From the NCBI GenBank assembly GCA_021904315.1, contig CM038909.1, positions 20,684,212 to 20,748,211 on the forward strand: a stretch of DNA of 64,000 nt, read 5' to 3'. Below the pieces are notes generated by a model. It was not told the DNA's origin, searched no databases, and saw only the letters and a program-made list of their open reading frames with translations. This DNA is from Sphagnum magellanicum (Eukaryota > Streptophyta > Sphagnopsida > Sphagnales > Sphagnaceae). Positions 35,352 through 48,002 of the stretch are shown in pieces (position 1 is the stretch's first letter; the number at the start of each line of letters is the position of its first letter). A program made the position numbers and the translations under genes.

Positions 35352-38300
35352 TTGCCATTGACACGCGGTCCCGAGTTTGAATGATTAATTTACCCTTCCG
35401 GTAAATAACGAGTAAATTATAGGTACCTATATTGCCTATGGTATATGTCAGGTTTTATTTTTTTCACTCTTCTTTTTCCTTTTTTTGGGGGCTTTTTTAC
35501 AGGCCTAACTATGGTTAAAAACACCTAGAGTTTATGTGTGGTTTGTTTATTTCCTCTCTCTTTTTTTTTTTCCTTCTTTTTTTTTGGGGGAAAGATTTGT
35601 ACATTTTATGGCTACCTTTGTATATTCATTTTATTTTAATTTGTGGTTTTTTTTTTATTGATTTTTTTTAATGGGGTGGAAAGGAGTGGTGTGTGTTAGG
35701 GCTATCTTTGTAGATTTTGGGTTCAATAATTCTTCCTTTTGCTAGGCTAGTTTATTTTTAGGATTACAAATCGTAACAAAATTTTAAACCTATTGGACTA
35801 TGCGTGGTAGCTTAAGAAATAATCCCAAGTTCACCCCCCCCCCCCCCATAACAATTTACAGGGTGGTTAGGAAAAGGTCGTGTTATGGAGTGAAGGAACT
35901 AGTATTAGTGGGTCCATGTAAAGAATTAGATAACACTTTAGTACATACGGCACATTGCAATCCAAATGGTTCTCCGAATGAGCTGAACCCTACGCAAATG
36001 GTGCCACCATGGCCACAACATTGGCACTACTAGTCCATCACATATGGTGCAATCCTTGGCACCTAAGACACTTTAGATACTTCAATATGACGACCATACA
36101 ACTTTCTTGTAGCCATTCAATTATCAAATCATGTTTGTTTTAGGAATGTAAAATATGAAAAATAATCTAAATTTAAATAATTTCCTTTAAATTAATCTAA
36201 ATTTAGTGCTTTCTTAGATTATTAGATTATTTTGCCACTTAAATTCCTTTTTAAGAAAATTTCTCATTATCAATTGACCCAATTGTCACTAATTAGGTTT
36301 GGCTAATGATTGTAGGTTTTTTCCCCCCATAAATTGCCCATGATTGAGTAAACTAAATCCATCCCCCCACCCCCCACCCCCCCCCAAACTAAAAAAACCC
36401 TATGGTGGTTACCCCTTTTTCTTAAAAAGAAAAATGTCCCCATATGAGGCCAAATTTGGAGGGTAGTTGGAATGCTAGTGGCTTTAAACTCCCAAAAGTT
36501 GGATAAAATTGCCGAAAACCATGCCGAAATATATCATGTTTTGGGACCCAATTTTGGTCCCTGGATTTCTCACATATTCAAAACATGGTATACCAAAAAA
36601 ACCTAATAATACTCGATGATACCAAAATAAAGTTTTTTTTACAAAAACATTTGGGGTGTTTGGGGGGGGGAGTTTGAGGGGTGGGAAGCCTGAAGGGGAT
36701 TTTTTTTTTCGCCACATGGCTCACATTGGAGTCCGTTTCCAGCCTGAAAATGTCGGGATCCTAAAGCCGACCACTTCCGAGCCGTCAGCTGACCATCCTA
36801 AAATAGCTGGATAGGATTTTTTTTCATTTGGCCTCCTTATTTTGGCCCCTCACTCCAACCCCCCCCTCCCCACCTTAGACACCCCCCTCTTTTCATCGCA
36901 TGCAAAATAAATGAATTTATGTCGTTAATAATTTATTGGGATCCCAATCCATGAAAATAAAATTTTAAAAATAAAATTGAAAAATAAATAGAACCAGATT
37001 TTTATTTTTAAAATAATTATTTTCTCTTGAATTATCATTCCAAATATGACCATTATCCGTTGTGTGTTTATTTATGGGGCTTTGTGGGGACAAAGAACAA
37101 ATAATGCAAGTGAAGAACGGACAAGGGAACACAATAGGAACTTGGGGGCCAACCCATCATCCTCACTAGATAATTCCTAGCTCTATAATAATGGTGCTTG
37201 GGGGGGGTGGGTATCTGAATTCCACTACAAACCCCCTCCCCCAACCCCCGGCCCCTCTTGATTCAAGGATGACATTATTTCTCATGGTCCATCACAACAT
37301 AGATGTTACTTTGAAGGCTTCATTTGGCGATTGCTTGGCTCCCTCACATTCGAAGCTCCAAACAAAAGAAAACGAAGAATTATGTCCCCAACCAAAAAGT
37401 GCAAAGCGTAGTAGTTCATAGTAGGACCATCACAAAAAGTGAGTGCATTATTGTTTCTCGCAAGTCGTAGTTCCTACTTGCAAGAGGAGAAGAAGAGTAG
37501 TTGCAAACGAGGCAAGCAAGCAAGCAAGCAATGTTGTCTCAAGCCTCATGGATCTTGTTTGGGGAAATCAACTCTTCTCTTTGTAGCTTAGATGTTGCAA
37601 TTCAATGGTTCATACAACAAAACCCACAAATTATGAAGTAAGTGATGGACTAAGTAACAAGAAGCAAATAAGGGATTGGGTATAGGGCAAACCCCTCTTC
37701 CCAAAATAAGAGCCCTACAACAACACCACGGCAACCAAGCGTGGTCCTACATTTGGGCGATGTGCCCCACCCATGGGCTTTATTATACCCATCATGAAGT
37801 ATGAAGTGAATGCTAAATGAACATTATTAACTCATGGAGATCATAAGGCATACGAGGGGGGGAAGGCTCTTATGCCTAGAACTAGGCATAAGGTCGTTAC
37901 CACTACTACTACTAAGGGGTATGTGTAAGATCTCGCCTCTTTTCGAAGACGGATAATAATGGATATAAGGGGCACACTCTAAAATACAATGGAAAATGTC
38001 TCAAGGTGTTTTACATAAAGGAAGTTTGCCTCAACAAAGTAGGAACCCACTCTAAATTACATTTAAGACAACTTGTTTGAGTCATTCATCCTAATTTAAT
38101 CTTCTAAGCCTAAAGATGCCAAACCAATTGAGCAAAGTTGGCCATGTCTTTGGGCCTTCCCTTTGGAGCTTCATGGCTCATTGGGTATATCATTGCAATT
38201 ATGGGTTTTTCTAGAATTTAAGGGATGTACACTAATATATGGAAAACAAAAGTAGGCTTCAAATTGCACTTCATTTATGTGTTCCCTTCCCAACATTAAG

Positions 38301-38492
38301 TCCTAAGTGATTTGAGTCTCATTTATTTGCTCCAATGTTAACTCTAAGTGATTTGTTTGTAAGGCCGATTGGATTTGATCTTGAATTAAGTTAGAAACTA
38401 TTAGAAACCTCTTCTTTTTCCTCCTACATATAAATAAGTTTCTTACTACATATGTGTTCTTTCCAAATTCTAGAAAAGCTTCACCACCTGAA

Positions 38493-38525
<33 letters not shown>

Positions 38526-39751
38526 TTATTATTTCAAAATGAAATATTTTAGTTTCCTCTAATTTAGTATGCAAACTCCCCCATTTTAAAATACTCTCAA
38601 AGAACCACTAGAACTTTTCTAGGTATATTTGGAAGGCACCTTACATGTAAACGAACCTTATGCATAATAAGATGCCTCCTCTGCTTCTTAGCAAAATTGT
38701 GGCCTTTAAAATGTTACAAAATCTTTCCCTTGGTTAAGGACCTTAAATATGGGTTTTTTGTTTTTTCCTTTTTTTTCAAATTTGTGATTTGGAAATTTTT
38801 TCTGAAAATTAAAAAAAATTGAAAAAAAAACCTCAAGATTAGTCAATTTTACACTAAAAAGAAAAATCCCTGAAATTTATTGCTAGTCCCTGAAATTTTT
38901 AATAGCAATTATTTCTCCCTCTTTGATTAATTATGACACATGCTTTCCATCCCAGTGGTACTTATTATAATAAACATCATAAACTAGTATAAATAAAATT
39001 AATCACTTCATCAATTTCACATGAGTTTCATTTTTTTTTGGCAATGAGTAGCTGGGTTTATTAATAAGTTTCAGAGTTAGGAATAAATTTTCTTTTTCCT
39101 TGGTCAAATGACTTTGTACAACTGGTTAAATGTGGTTTAATAAAGCTACAGGATTATGACAAATTAATTTGGAAAAAAAAAAAAAAGAAAAGCCCCAACC
39201 AATGGTTAACTTTCTGGTTGCTTGTTAACTGCCAAAGGTTAGGGCAGCATGTGCAAAAAAAATTTAAAATAACATACAGGTATCAACCAGAGTGATACCC
39301 TTTCCTTCCGGGTATCAGATTTGAGAGAACCAGGATTCCCTTGAGACCCCTTCCACTGTTGAACCTCATGTAGGTTATATTATTCAACCTTGGTATGCTT
39401 TTGTTTATTTTTTATTTTTTATTTTTTGTGATTTGTTTATGCAAAATCATCTATTGCAAAAACTAGATAACCTTAATTTTAATTGAGATTTTTTTATTTT
39501 ATTTTATTTTTTTGACTTGCACTCCTTAAACTCATATTTGTAAACAAAGATATGACTCGACATTTGACTTCATTTGCATTTGCATTTTTTTTATTAACAT
39601 ACGTATTTTGCATTATGCATCATTTTGAAAAAGAGTGAATGATAAGCTTGTAAATGTTTGTAATTGTTTTCGTTGTTTGCATTTCAAAAATTTACTGCAA
39701 ATATAGTACATAAATACAAAATGAAAACACAAATACATCACAACTGAAAAA
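35352..39751. other. Intergenic DNA with C/G homopolymer runs and simple repeats
   Basis: No gene supported. Notable are long C runs at 35833-35847 and 36363-36385, G runs near 36661 and 37201, a CAAG run near 37510-37531 and an AAAT run at 38496-38522. The segment 36360-36900 looks like one old repetitive unit, but I could not define its ends. ORFs are short and lack domains. Confidence 0.5.
38496..38522. repeat. (AAAT)n microsatellite
   Basis: Uninterrupted AAAT tetramers read directly in the sequence, followed by more A/T-only DNA. Confidence 0.9.
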
Positions 39752-42190
39752 ATGAGAAAAATGTTAAATTGCTCAGCTTTCTCAACCTTGGTTTGTGTAC
39801 AAATCCTTAAAAAAATGGAACTAATTCATGTGGAAAAAAATTGTGAGATTTTTATGAATGAAAATGAAATTGCAATGGAAGAAAAAAATGAAGGAGAAAA
39901 GTTTGAGGGGTTTCAAACATTGCTAAATTCATTGTCAAAAATTGATGAAACATTGTATTTAATCTTAAAAAATTGCATGAATATAGAATCAAATGGAAGT
40001 CTCGTGGTAGAATTTTTTTTATGTTGTGTTTTACTATGTCAATGGTGAATTATAAGTGATCGTGAATATCCCACAAATGATGGGTTGTATTGTGTGTTAT
40101 AGTAAGTTTAGTGGGGTTTATAATTTTCAACCAAACAACAATGTGTAGTAAAGGTTTGGTTTCTTACCTTAAGAATAATGATATAATTACATTGAAAAAA
40201 CATGTGCATGCAAATGATGGATTAAATGGGATTTTTTTTGAAAAAGGAGTGAACAACAACATGAAAATTCCAATGGGAAAACAACTTGCAAATAAAAGGG
40301 CATGAACAATAAGTTCAAATACTCTCTCTAACTTTTTTTAAAGCCATACGTGATTTCAAAAAGGATAATGTGCACCAAAAATATCTTTTGAAAAATTTGG
40401 GTCTTCTTTTTATTAATAACCATCTTCGCATTCAATTTGTTAAGATCATTTAGTTAAAGTGTTTGGTGATGTGTTTGTGTTTTCATGTTATGTTCCTTTC
40501 TAAAAAGAGTTTAATCATGAAGCATTACTAAACTTGATTGAAAAGACAAAACAAACATTTATTTTGACGGTTTTAACAAATTGTGTTTATGCCACTTCTA
40601 ACTTTGATTTTTCGATGTCCAAAGGGGTAGATGACATCTTTATTTTGATTGTGAATTTTTTGGGAATAAATTTTGGGTGACAAAACACATTACAATTGGC
40701 TTGTTTGAAACATTTGAAACCTCAAGGCAACATTAACAAAAAAAAATTGCAAGACTTTTGATAATAGCATGGTTTGACCAAAAAATCACTATATAAATGA
40801 AAGTTGAGGTTTTCCAATTTGAATATAATGTTAACGACTTTGAAATTAATAGTTAGTGGTGAGATTTTGGTTTTGTAAAAAAGTTTTCAACGTGTCTTTC
40901 CAAGGTTTGTCAATATGCATTTGTTAATGAACCAGTGTGCAAAAGCTTCAAGTATGTTTCCATCAAATTTACTTAAGCAAATTTATTAAAATGTATAATT
41001 TGGTTTTAAAAATCAAGGAAAGGGTGACATGAATGGATGAAAACATGCATTGATGTAAGTCTTCATCCCAAAAAATTGAACATGCCTATCAAAACAAGGT
41101 GATATTCCTATTTGCCCCATTCTAGTTGTCTCCTTAGATTATTTTCAACTCTTTTCATTTACAATCCAAGTTTTTGATTGCAAAGTTGATTTGTGTTTTT
41201 TCTATTATTTTCAATTATTACCTTTACATTTTTAATTTGTGATTACATAATTGATTTGAAAATCTTGGTAAAATAATCATGTTCTAAAAAGCTTTGTAAT
41301 TGTGATAACCCATTGCTCTATGCTATAATAGTCAAATTAGTGCCAAGTTCACTAGTTGTGTGCTCCTTACTCTCACATGACTTATATTTCAAATTATTGT
41401 AAATCATTTGTTTCTTATTGTCATTACATGTGTTTTGAACTAATCATGGGGTCCTTGGTTGTTTAGTGATGCCTTGCATGCAACCATAATAATAAACCTT
41501 TTATTTTGAAAGAAAAAATAAACAATCTTTTGAATACTTCGATGGAAGATGATTTTGGTGTGGATTGGAGTTGGGAAGTTTTGCAATGAAGAAGGAAGAA
41601 TGTGAGGACTTTTTTCTTTCATTCTTGACATAATATGATGAAATGAGAGTTCACAATATGTTGTCCTAAATTGTTGGGTTTTATATACAATATTTTGAGA
41701 TTAATCTCTTCTTTTATTGGTTGTGAACAAAGGCTAGCCATAGTTGAAGAGTATGTTAAAAAATCTTTGTGTCATATGCTCTTGAAGTCTTACCATCATT
41801 TGCATCATTTATTATATTAAGTTTTAAAATATTTTTTATCAATAAAAGTGATGAAAATTATAATTTGGATATCTTTGAAATGACAACAAAAACCAATGAA
41901 CCTACCAAGGAGCTTGTCAATTGAGAATTGTCGATAGTTTGAAAATATTTAGTGGATGTGAAAAATATGAAGTTTTATTTGAAATGGTGGAAAAAACTGA
42001 ATATATGTTCCCAAATGTTGGGTTTTCAACTCAAGTAATATCGGGGATTGTTAATTCCCAAATTGAAATTAAAATAATAATTTTCCTTGTTAATATATTC
42101 ATTAATTTGAAGAGATATTGCTTATAGTTAGATAATATTGAAAAGTTGATATTTGTGAATAAAAATTGATCAAATGATATAAAATTTTGA
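39752..42190 (+). pseudogene. hAT-superfamily transposase fossil (BED-like region to dimerisation region)
   Basis: Plus-strand reading across stops recovers a plant hAT transposase in order. KGLVSYLKNNDIITLKKHVH (about 40150-40210) matches the BED-adjacent KHV block. LLNLIEKTKQTFILTVLTNC, NFDFSMSKG and DDIFILIVNFLG (40525-40675) match the next conserved segment. LNMPIKTR lies near 41075. The C-terminal dimerisation region follows at 42000-42190 with FPNVGFSTQVISGIVNSQIE and then DNIEKLIFVNKN. The interval 41100-41880 is unrelated or too decayed to read. Many stops and frameshifts show that it is inactive. It has the same orientation as the first hAT-like fossil but is a different lineage. Terminal inverted repeats were not identified. 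Confidence 0.72.
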
Positions 42191-43208
42191 TGTAATGCCT
42201 CTTATAATTCGATCGAAAATATATACATTCTCAAATAAAGCTAAAGGGAAAATTTCAAGATTCATTTGAACAAATGAATTGAAAAGAAATCTACTATCAA
42301 ACATAATAATAATTTTAGCTTCAACCATTCAAATATTTCAAGACTTGATCTTTTTGTGCTAATTTTTAAAACTTGTATTGAAAGATGTTAGTTTTTGTGT
42401 TAACTTATCAAATATTTGAAAGTTTGAAATATTTTGTATTTAAGTGGTTTGAATTAAAAAATTTGTCAACTAATATGCATGAATAAGAATTAGTTGGGAA
42501 AAAACTAGATTTCTGCTAGGATCTTTTTTTAAAAACCATGTGAAGGATATAAAAATTGTAAAACTAAATTTATAGAACCATCTTGCTTCTTTGAAAAAAA
42601 GCCAAATTAGCCAGCTATTGGAAAAAATTAATATTGGTATAGTCTAGTGTTTTTTTTTTCCAATTTTGATGTAGCTAAGGTGAAAATCATCCATAATCTG
42701 ATTTAGCCAAATGTGGCTATGAACAAAATATGAAAGAATTTTTTTGAACATCCTTGTATATTTTTGGCTAACTAATTGAAGGATGTATAGAAATATGGTG
42801 GTTTTAAGAGATTTTTTTTAAAAATTAACAATTTATGTTTAGATTTTGTCTATTGTTATGATATTCCTAGTTGTGATTTCCATAAATTGGACTAAAAGAT
42901 TTTAATTCCAAATTCTTTTTCCAAAAAAGGAAAAAAAAATGAAGACAATTGATAGGGTTATCATTGAGCATCCTCTTTGGGTGGTGGTGATAACTAATGA
43001 CATTCCAGTTATAAATTATTATTATGTAGTTGCTCAGGTGCTATGGTGGTGTAGATGATTCCCTTAGGCACCTGGCCCAATATCCTTCGTTTTATTTTGT
43101 TTGTTTTTGTGTGGGAGAGGGAAAGAGGTATTTTATATCAAGCTACTCAAGATTGCTCATGTTCATATACACTAAGTGCAATGGATAGGAATGTATACGA
43201 CACATTCC

Positions 43209-43354
43209 TTTCCAAAAATTGCACCCCAAACCCTAATTGTGTCTTGAACAATGTGCCTTTCCAAATTTGCATCCCCAAACCCTAATTATGTCTTGAAAAT
43301 TGTGCCTTTCCAAAATTGCATCCCCAAACACTAGTTTTCTCTTGAAACGAGGGA
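43209..43354. repeat. 49-bp tandem repeat, three copies
   Basis: Copies begin near 43209, 43258 and 43307. Each reads TTTCCAAA.TTGCA.CCCCAAA followed by CTAATT.TGTCTTGAA-like words. Confidence 0.85.
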
Positions 43355-44610
43355 ACAATATCAATAATTCTAAAGGGGTGTTTCCAAAGGGTGCATACAC
43401 AACACAACACGCAAAATCAACTATTTCTTCACACTTTGTTGACAAAAACTTCACCACTTTGTTGACAAACTTTGTTTGATTTTGGTTGTTTTTCTTTGAT
43501 TGCAAAAGGATACATCCAACAAATCTCACCACCACCCATTGTTTGTTTCCTTCTTTGCTTTGTTGTTTATTTGATTCCAAAGTCCTCAAAAAAGGAAAGA
43601 AAAAAAACCCACACATGGGAGTGTAAGTAACCCAGGTTTGATAAAGGATAGCCTGACCATGGAAGGAATAAGAAACAAAAGCCACCCTTCACCACCCTCT
43701 CCTCCACAAATCGCCACCACCTCCATGGGTAATAGGAAGAATAGTGTTAGTAATGTGAAATGTTGAAGTGTTATGTGATGGAAGGGGACCAGGGAATGAA
43801 TTAATTGAAATGAAACTACCCAAACACTTATGAGTTCAAAATGAAGGTGTAAAATACATAAGGTCCATGTCATTATATTCACAATTAATTTAACTTAAAA
43901 TTAAACATATTTGCATTTCATATTACCTCATTTACTTTATACATAACAAATTGTATTCCTGACATAAAAGTAAAAAAATTCATAATTATTTCAAAATTGC
44001 ACAAAGAGGGAAAATAAAAATGAGATGTATATCAATCAAAGTTTTGATTTTTGATTTTGTGATGTAGCCAATTTGGCAATCATTCACAAGAAGATTTAAC
44101 CAAATTTGGATATAAAATAGATATGAAACCACAAAAATACAAATTCTTTAATGTTTTGGCTTACCTATTGGAACCTATGGTAGAAATATGGAGATTTTTT
44201 TTTAAACAAAAAGATATAGTGAGTTTTCACCCCCCAGACAAAAAAATAATTATGTGTTGAAATCATATTTTTGCAAGTAAAAAATTTAAAATTTTGATTT
44301 TGTTTGTTTGTTTTGATAACAATGGAGAAAACCTTTGAAATAAGTGGGATAGATATCAAAGCATTTCCTTTCACCTCCTTACCTATTTCTTCAAGAGCTT
44401 AAAGTCCAAACAAAGTCTTTTTAATCTATTCTAAGATGGTTAGGTTATATGATATGGGTGTGTTTGAAAATCACCTATTTTTGTCCCATAAGCTCCAAGC
44501 TCATAGCATTTTAGATTACATAATGTCATAGACCCCAAGTGGATTGCATATAGTCCTTGTCTAAAAAGGCATGCATGATCCAACCAAAAGTCATTCAGGT
44601 GTTATGCAAG

Positions 44611-44635
44611 TCATTCATTCATTCATTCATTCATT
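44611..44635. repeat. (TCAT)n microsatellite
   Basis: Six uninterrupted TCAT tetramers, read directly. Confidence 0.9.
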
Positions 44636-44949
44636 GTGTTGTTGATATTGTTGTTGTTTTGGACTTTGTTTTTCTCTATAATTCCCAATCACCAAAGGGG
44701 GTGAGGAAAGGGTGGACCACAATTTTGGATGGGTTGGGCTTAGCTGTTATGATGGCAGGAGGAGGGAGGGAGGAAGGAGAAGGAGGGTAAGGTGCAAAGA
44801 AAAAGAGAACCCAATAATTGAGGAATAATAAGAGTGGGTCCTTTGTTGCCATATGCAGCTGGCAAAGCTCAAGTTTCACACCCATTGGGGATTTATGTTA
44901 TGGGCACACACACTTGGGTGATACTATTTTACTTACTACTCTATTCTTT

Positions 44950-44968
44950 TGTGTGTGTGTGTGTGTGT
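44950..44968. repeat. (GT)n microsatellite
   Basis: About nine uninterrupted GT dinucleotides, read directly. Confidence 0.9.
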
Positions 44969-45819
44969 TTTTATTTTGTTGCGGTGGTTCTTTGACACTT
45001 GATGTGGTTTTTCTTTCTTTCGTGCTGGAGGCTTGTACCTTGTTTTGTGTGTGTTAAAAGTTGCCTAGTATAGTTATACGGGCATAACACAAATTGCATG
45101 TTGGACTTCATGTGGGATGATAAATGTTTATTACAAGTGCAATTGTTTGAGTTTTAAAATATCATCCAAATGGAGCCTCTTCACGTGATTAAAGTATATA
45201 TGAAGTTGGAAGAACAAGTTGAAGTCTATGAAGTTTTCCCATCCATGGAGGGGAGGGGGGGGAGGGGAGTGAGTTGGGAGCTAAAGTGAGCTAGCCACCG
45301 TTCACTTGCCAATGCTTGATATGACTCAATTGTGGATGGACCTCAACTGAGTTAATATCCGGTTTCACCTTGGCAACCCAATGTGTAAGAAGTAAGGCTT
45401 ATTCATACGTATGTAGATGGGTAGGAAAATTGGTGACTACAAGGTAAAGTAAATGTAATTAGTACGTACCTACTAACAACACGGATGAGGGTTGTTAGTC
45501 TGAAGGGTAAAATGCAACTAACTTAGGTAACCACCACCAAGGCTAGTTAGAGAACTGGAACCCAACAGAAAACTGTTTCCTTACAACTTACCATCCATCC
45601 ATCCTTACAAGGTGGACTGGGCGAGTGCTGGTTCACTTCCATGTTGGGCAGGGTACCAGGCTGGTACTTGTCCTGGTATGGAAGAAGAATAAACCAGACT
45701 GGTGTGACATGGGATTATATCACTCTTGTACCAGTACCTAACCCAAGTAGGGACTTGAGGTAGGTAATATGAGTTTAATATCAAGGCTATTATTGATCTC
45801 AATATCAAGTATATACTTA

Positions 45820-46288
45820 GGCCTCCTTTAGACGAGGACCCAGGGTCCAATTTCCTAGGAACCAATTTGGACTGATTTGAAGCAAATTGAATCCTTGAGT
45901 TGGATTATACCTTGGACTGATTTGAAGCAAATTGAATCCTTGAGTTGGATTATACCTTGGACTGATTTGAAGCAAATTGAATCCTTGAGTTGGATTATAC
46001 CTTGGACTGATTTGAAGCAAATTGAATCTTTGAGTTGGACTATACCTTGGTCCCTACCCTGATTCTTGGTTCTCCAAATCAGGTGCTCTCCTTTTCACAC
46101 TGTTTTTTCGTCTGAACCGGTTGATTTCCCCTCCAAAACAAGTGCCATGTAGGTTTAGCCTCAATTTGCCACTTTTTTGGTCTTGGACCCTTGTCTAAAG
46201 GCCTTGGGACCAATTTAAAGCTTTTGACCAGTAAGATTGCTTGAGTTCATTGGTCCCCTGGACCTTGGACCCTTGTCTAAAGTCGCCC
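45820..46288. mobile_element. PIF/Harbinger-like MITE with internal tandem repeats
   Basis: The 469-bp unit is flanked by TTA on both sides (45817-45819 and 46289-46291), the target duplication of PIF/Harbinger (Tourist-like) elements. The left end GGCCTCCTTTAGACGAGGAC pairs with the reverse complement of the right end, GGGCGACTTTAGACAAGGGT; over 29 positions about 22 match. No transposase is present. The interior holds four copies of a 45-bp repeat (45867-46046) and an extra copy of the right-end word GGACCCTTGTCTAAAG near 46186-46201. Confidence 0.75.
45867..46046. repeat. 45-bp tandem repeat, four near-identical copies
   Basis: Copies start at 45867, 45912, 45957 and 46002. The first three are almost identical and the fourth has a couple of changes. 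The unit starts TTGGACTGATTTGAAGCAAA. Because 45 is divisible by three, frames stay open on both strands (plus ORF 45877-46062, minus ORF 45817-46020); these are by-products, not genes. Near-identity suggests recent amplification compared with the element that holds them. Confidence 0.95.
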
Positions 46289-47681
46289 TTATCACATACA
46301 AGGCAAGGATCAGCTTTGGACCCTAATACCAGGACCAGGATGGTATGAAGTTTTTTTTTGGGAAAGATTTGATATGAGTACCAGCTGGTATGTTCAAAAG
46401 TTGATGCTTAAGTGCCCAACAGCGGTTCATTCTGGCAAGGAGTTGAGTCTGGCAAGGAGTTGAGAGTGTAAGTTGTATCAGCACAATTTGTCGGCCTTGC
46501 CTACCAAGGCAAGGATATTGTGTTTAGATTCATTATAGAGTATACTAGCTTAAGGGATTTTGGCCCATACTAGGTAATAATAATAGGTCTATTTTTATAT
46601 GAGGATTTTTGAAAGATGATATTTTGGCTTGTGTTGAAACTCAAGATTAGTTATAGAGTTATGATATCTTGAAGGATTTTGGTTTCTTTTAGAGGATTTT
46701 TTTTGAAGATTACATTTTGGCATAGTGAAATATTTGAATTTCCATAATTCTTCTTTTGCCTTAAAATACTTTTTTAATGTAAATGACAAGGCAGGCCACA
46801 GCGTGACACACCCCTTGTTATAACACTAATAATTTTGACCTAATTTTTTGAGACCAAATCTGGTGGAAGTGAGAAAGGAAGTGATGAAAATTGAAGATGC
46901 TGGAGTTTTTGTTCGGTGGTTTGTTGTTTGAGCTCGTGCAGGACCCTGCAGTAGCAGACTGGTGAGCTCTGCAACAGCACGTCCGCCACCCTCCTTACAT
47001 ACTGGCAATCGCAAGCTTTAATTCTGTTATGAAGTGCAGAATCCAAAAAATGAAGCCAGGAGGGGAGATAGAGCGTAAAAAAGGTTAGGATTTTTTATTT
47101 ATTTTAAAGGCTTTATTATTATTAACTATGTAAAAACTAAAAAGATGACAAATGGGGTAAGAGGAAACCCACTTAGTTTTAGGGTTGGAGAATCAAGTTT
47201 CTTCTTCAGCTTTATTCTCCCTTTCACATTAAAAACAATAATTGGTAACAGGGAAAGCATTGCCGAAAAATAGAAATTTAAAAAAAAAAATTACCTTAAA
47301 AGAAATTCCAATAATTTCTCGATCGTTTTGCTTGCTGTGAAAACGACAAAAATTGTCAAGGAAAAAAAAAAAAAACCAAACTCTGATCGAAACCAAGTAT
47401 AACACAAGCAACTCAATGCATTGCATCCGATGGATAGTGGGTGTCTCTTAATAGAAAGGTCAAACTCACAAACCCACAACACACAAACAGTTTAATTCTT
47501 TTATAAATGATTCCACAAATTTCCCCAAAAAAATGAACTCACAATTCACAGCAACAACAACCATGTTTTCGTCTAAATGTGGTACCAAATGAAAACTACT
47601 CGCATATCAGAGTTATATAGTCTCTCTCTCTCTCTCTCCCTGCCCTTTTGCATGTAGAGCAAACAAAAGAAGAAGCTCTTA
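46289..47681. other. Intergenic DNA between two MITEs
   Basis: No supported gene. It contains a short duplication TCTGGCAAGGAGTTGAG (about 46432-46465), one copy of a dispersed repeat (46491-46574) and a CT microsatellite near 47616-47638. Minus-strand ORFs around 46826-47046 and 47229-47482 have no domains. Confidence 0.5.
46491..46574. repeat. Dispersed repeat, copy 1
   Basis: Shares GGATATTGTGTT.AGA, TCATTATAGAGTA and GGATTTTGGCCC, in the same order and spacing, with the segment at 52450-52540. It is in direct orientation about 6 kb away. No terminal repeats were recognised. Confidence 0.75.
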
Positions 47682-48002
47682 GAGCATCTCCACCCCACAC
47701 CAGCAAACACCCCTTTCATTAAATCTTGCAGCAGGATAGCATAGCTATGCTACACTGCTGTCTGTATCGGATGGTCCATTTTGCAGTGGTCATTTTAACT
47801 CCTTTAAAATATTTTTTTTCTACTATGGATTTGGACAGTGACTACCGATTACTTACTCGTCCAGAGGTAAAAAGACATAAGTGGTCTTTGAGTGTTTAAA
47901 GGGACTTTTATGATATTTGTGGGTGGGGTTTAGGGTTTCATTAGATGGTATTGTATTTGAAACTAAATGAGTTGTTTTTCAGTTTTGGGGGTGAAGATGC
48001 TC
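47682..48002. mobile_element. PIF/Harbinger-like MITE (GAGCATCTCC type)
   Basis: The 321-bp unit begins GAGCATCTCCACCCCA and ends with the inverse, TGGGGGTGAAGATGCTC; 14 of the first 16 bases pair. TTA flanks both ends (47679-47681 and 48003-48005), within a slightly longer shared CTCTTAGA context. GAGCATCTCC ends with TTA duplications are typical of PIF/Harbinger-derived MITEs in plants. There is no coding capacity. Confidence 0.8.

Larger units (their letters stand above)
42191..45819. other. AT-rich intergenic DNA, no gene seen
   Basis: No supported gene. ORFs at 43055-43285, 43233-43685 and 43586-43882 are short, overlap on opposite strands or frames, and lack domains. The stretch holds a 49-bp tandem repeat, ATTC and TG microsatellites, and a patch at 45630-45740 with several GGTACC/CTGGTA words that could form small hairpins. 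Confidence 0.5.

Noticed and set aside
43233..43882. Minus-strand ORFs of 150 and 98 codons
   Set aside because: They overlap each other in different frames, cross the 49-bp tandem repeat and low-complexity DNA, and show no domain.
45817..46062. Overlapping repeat-protein ORFs on both strands (15-residue units)
   Set aside because: A 45-bp tandem repeat without stops automatically opens frames on both strands; it lies inside a MITE.
46179..46204. Alternative right end for the 45.8-kb MITE at the first GGACCCTTGTCTAAAGGCC word
   Set aside because: The bases that follow do not match the TTA on the left side, whereas the end at 46288 is followed by TTA.
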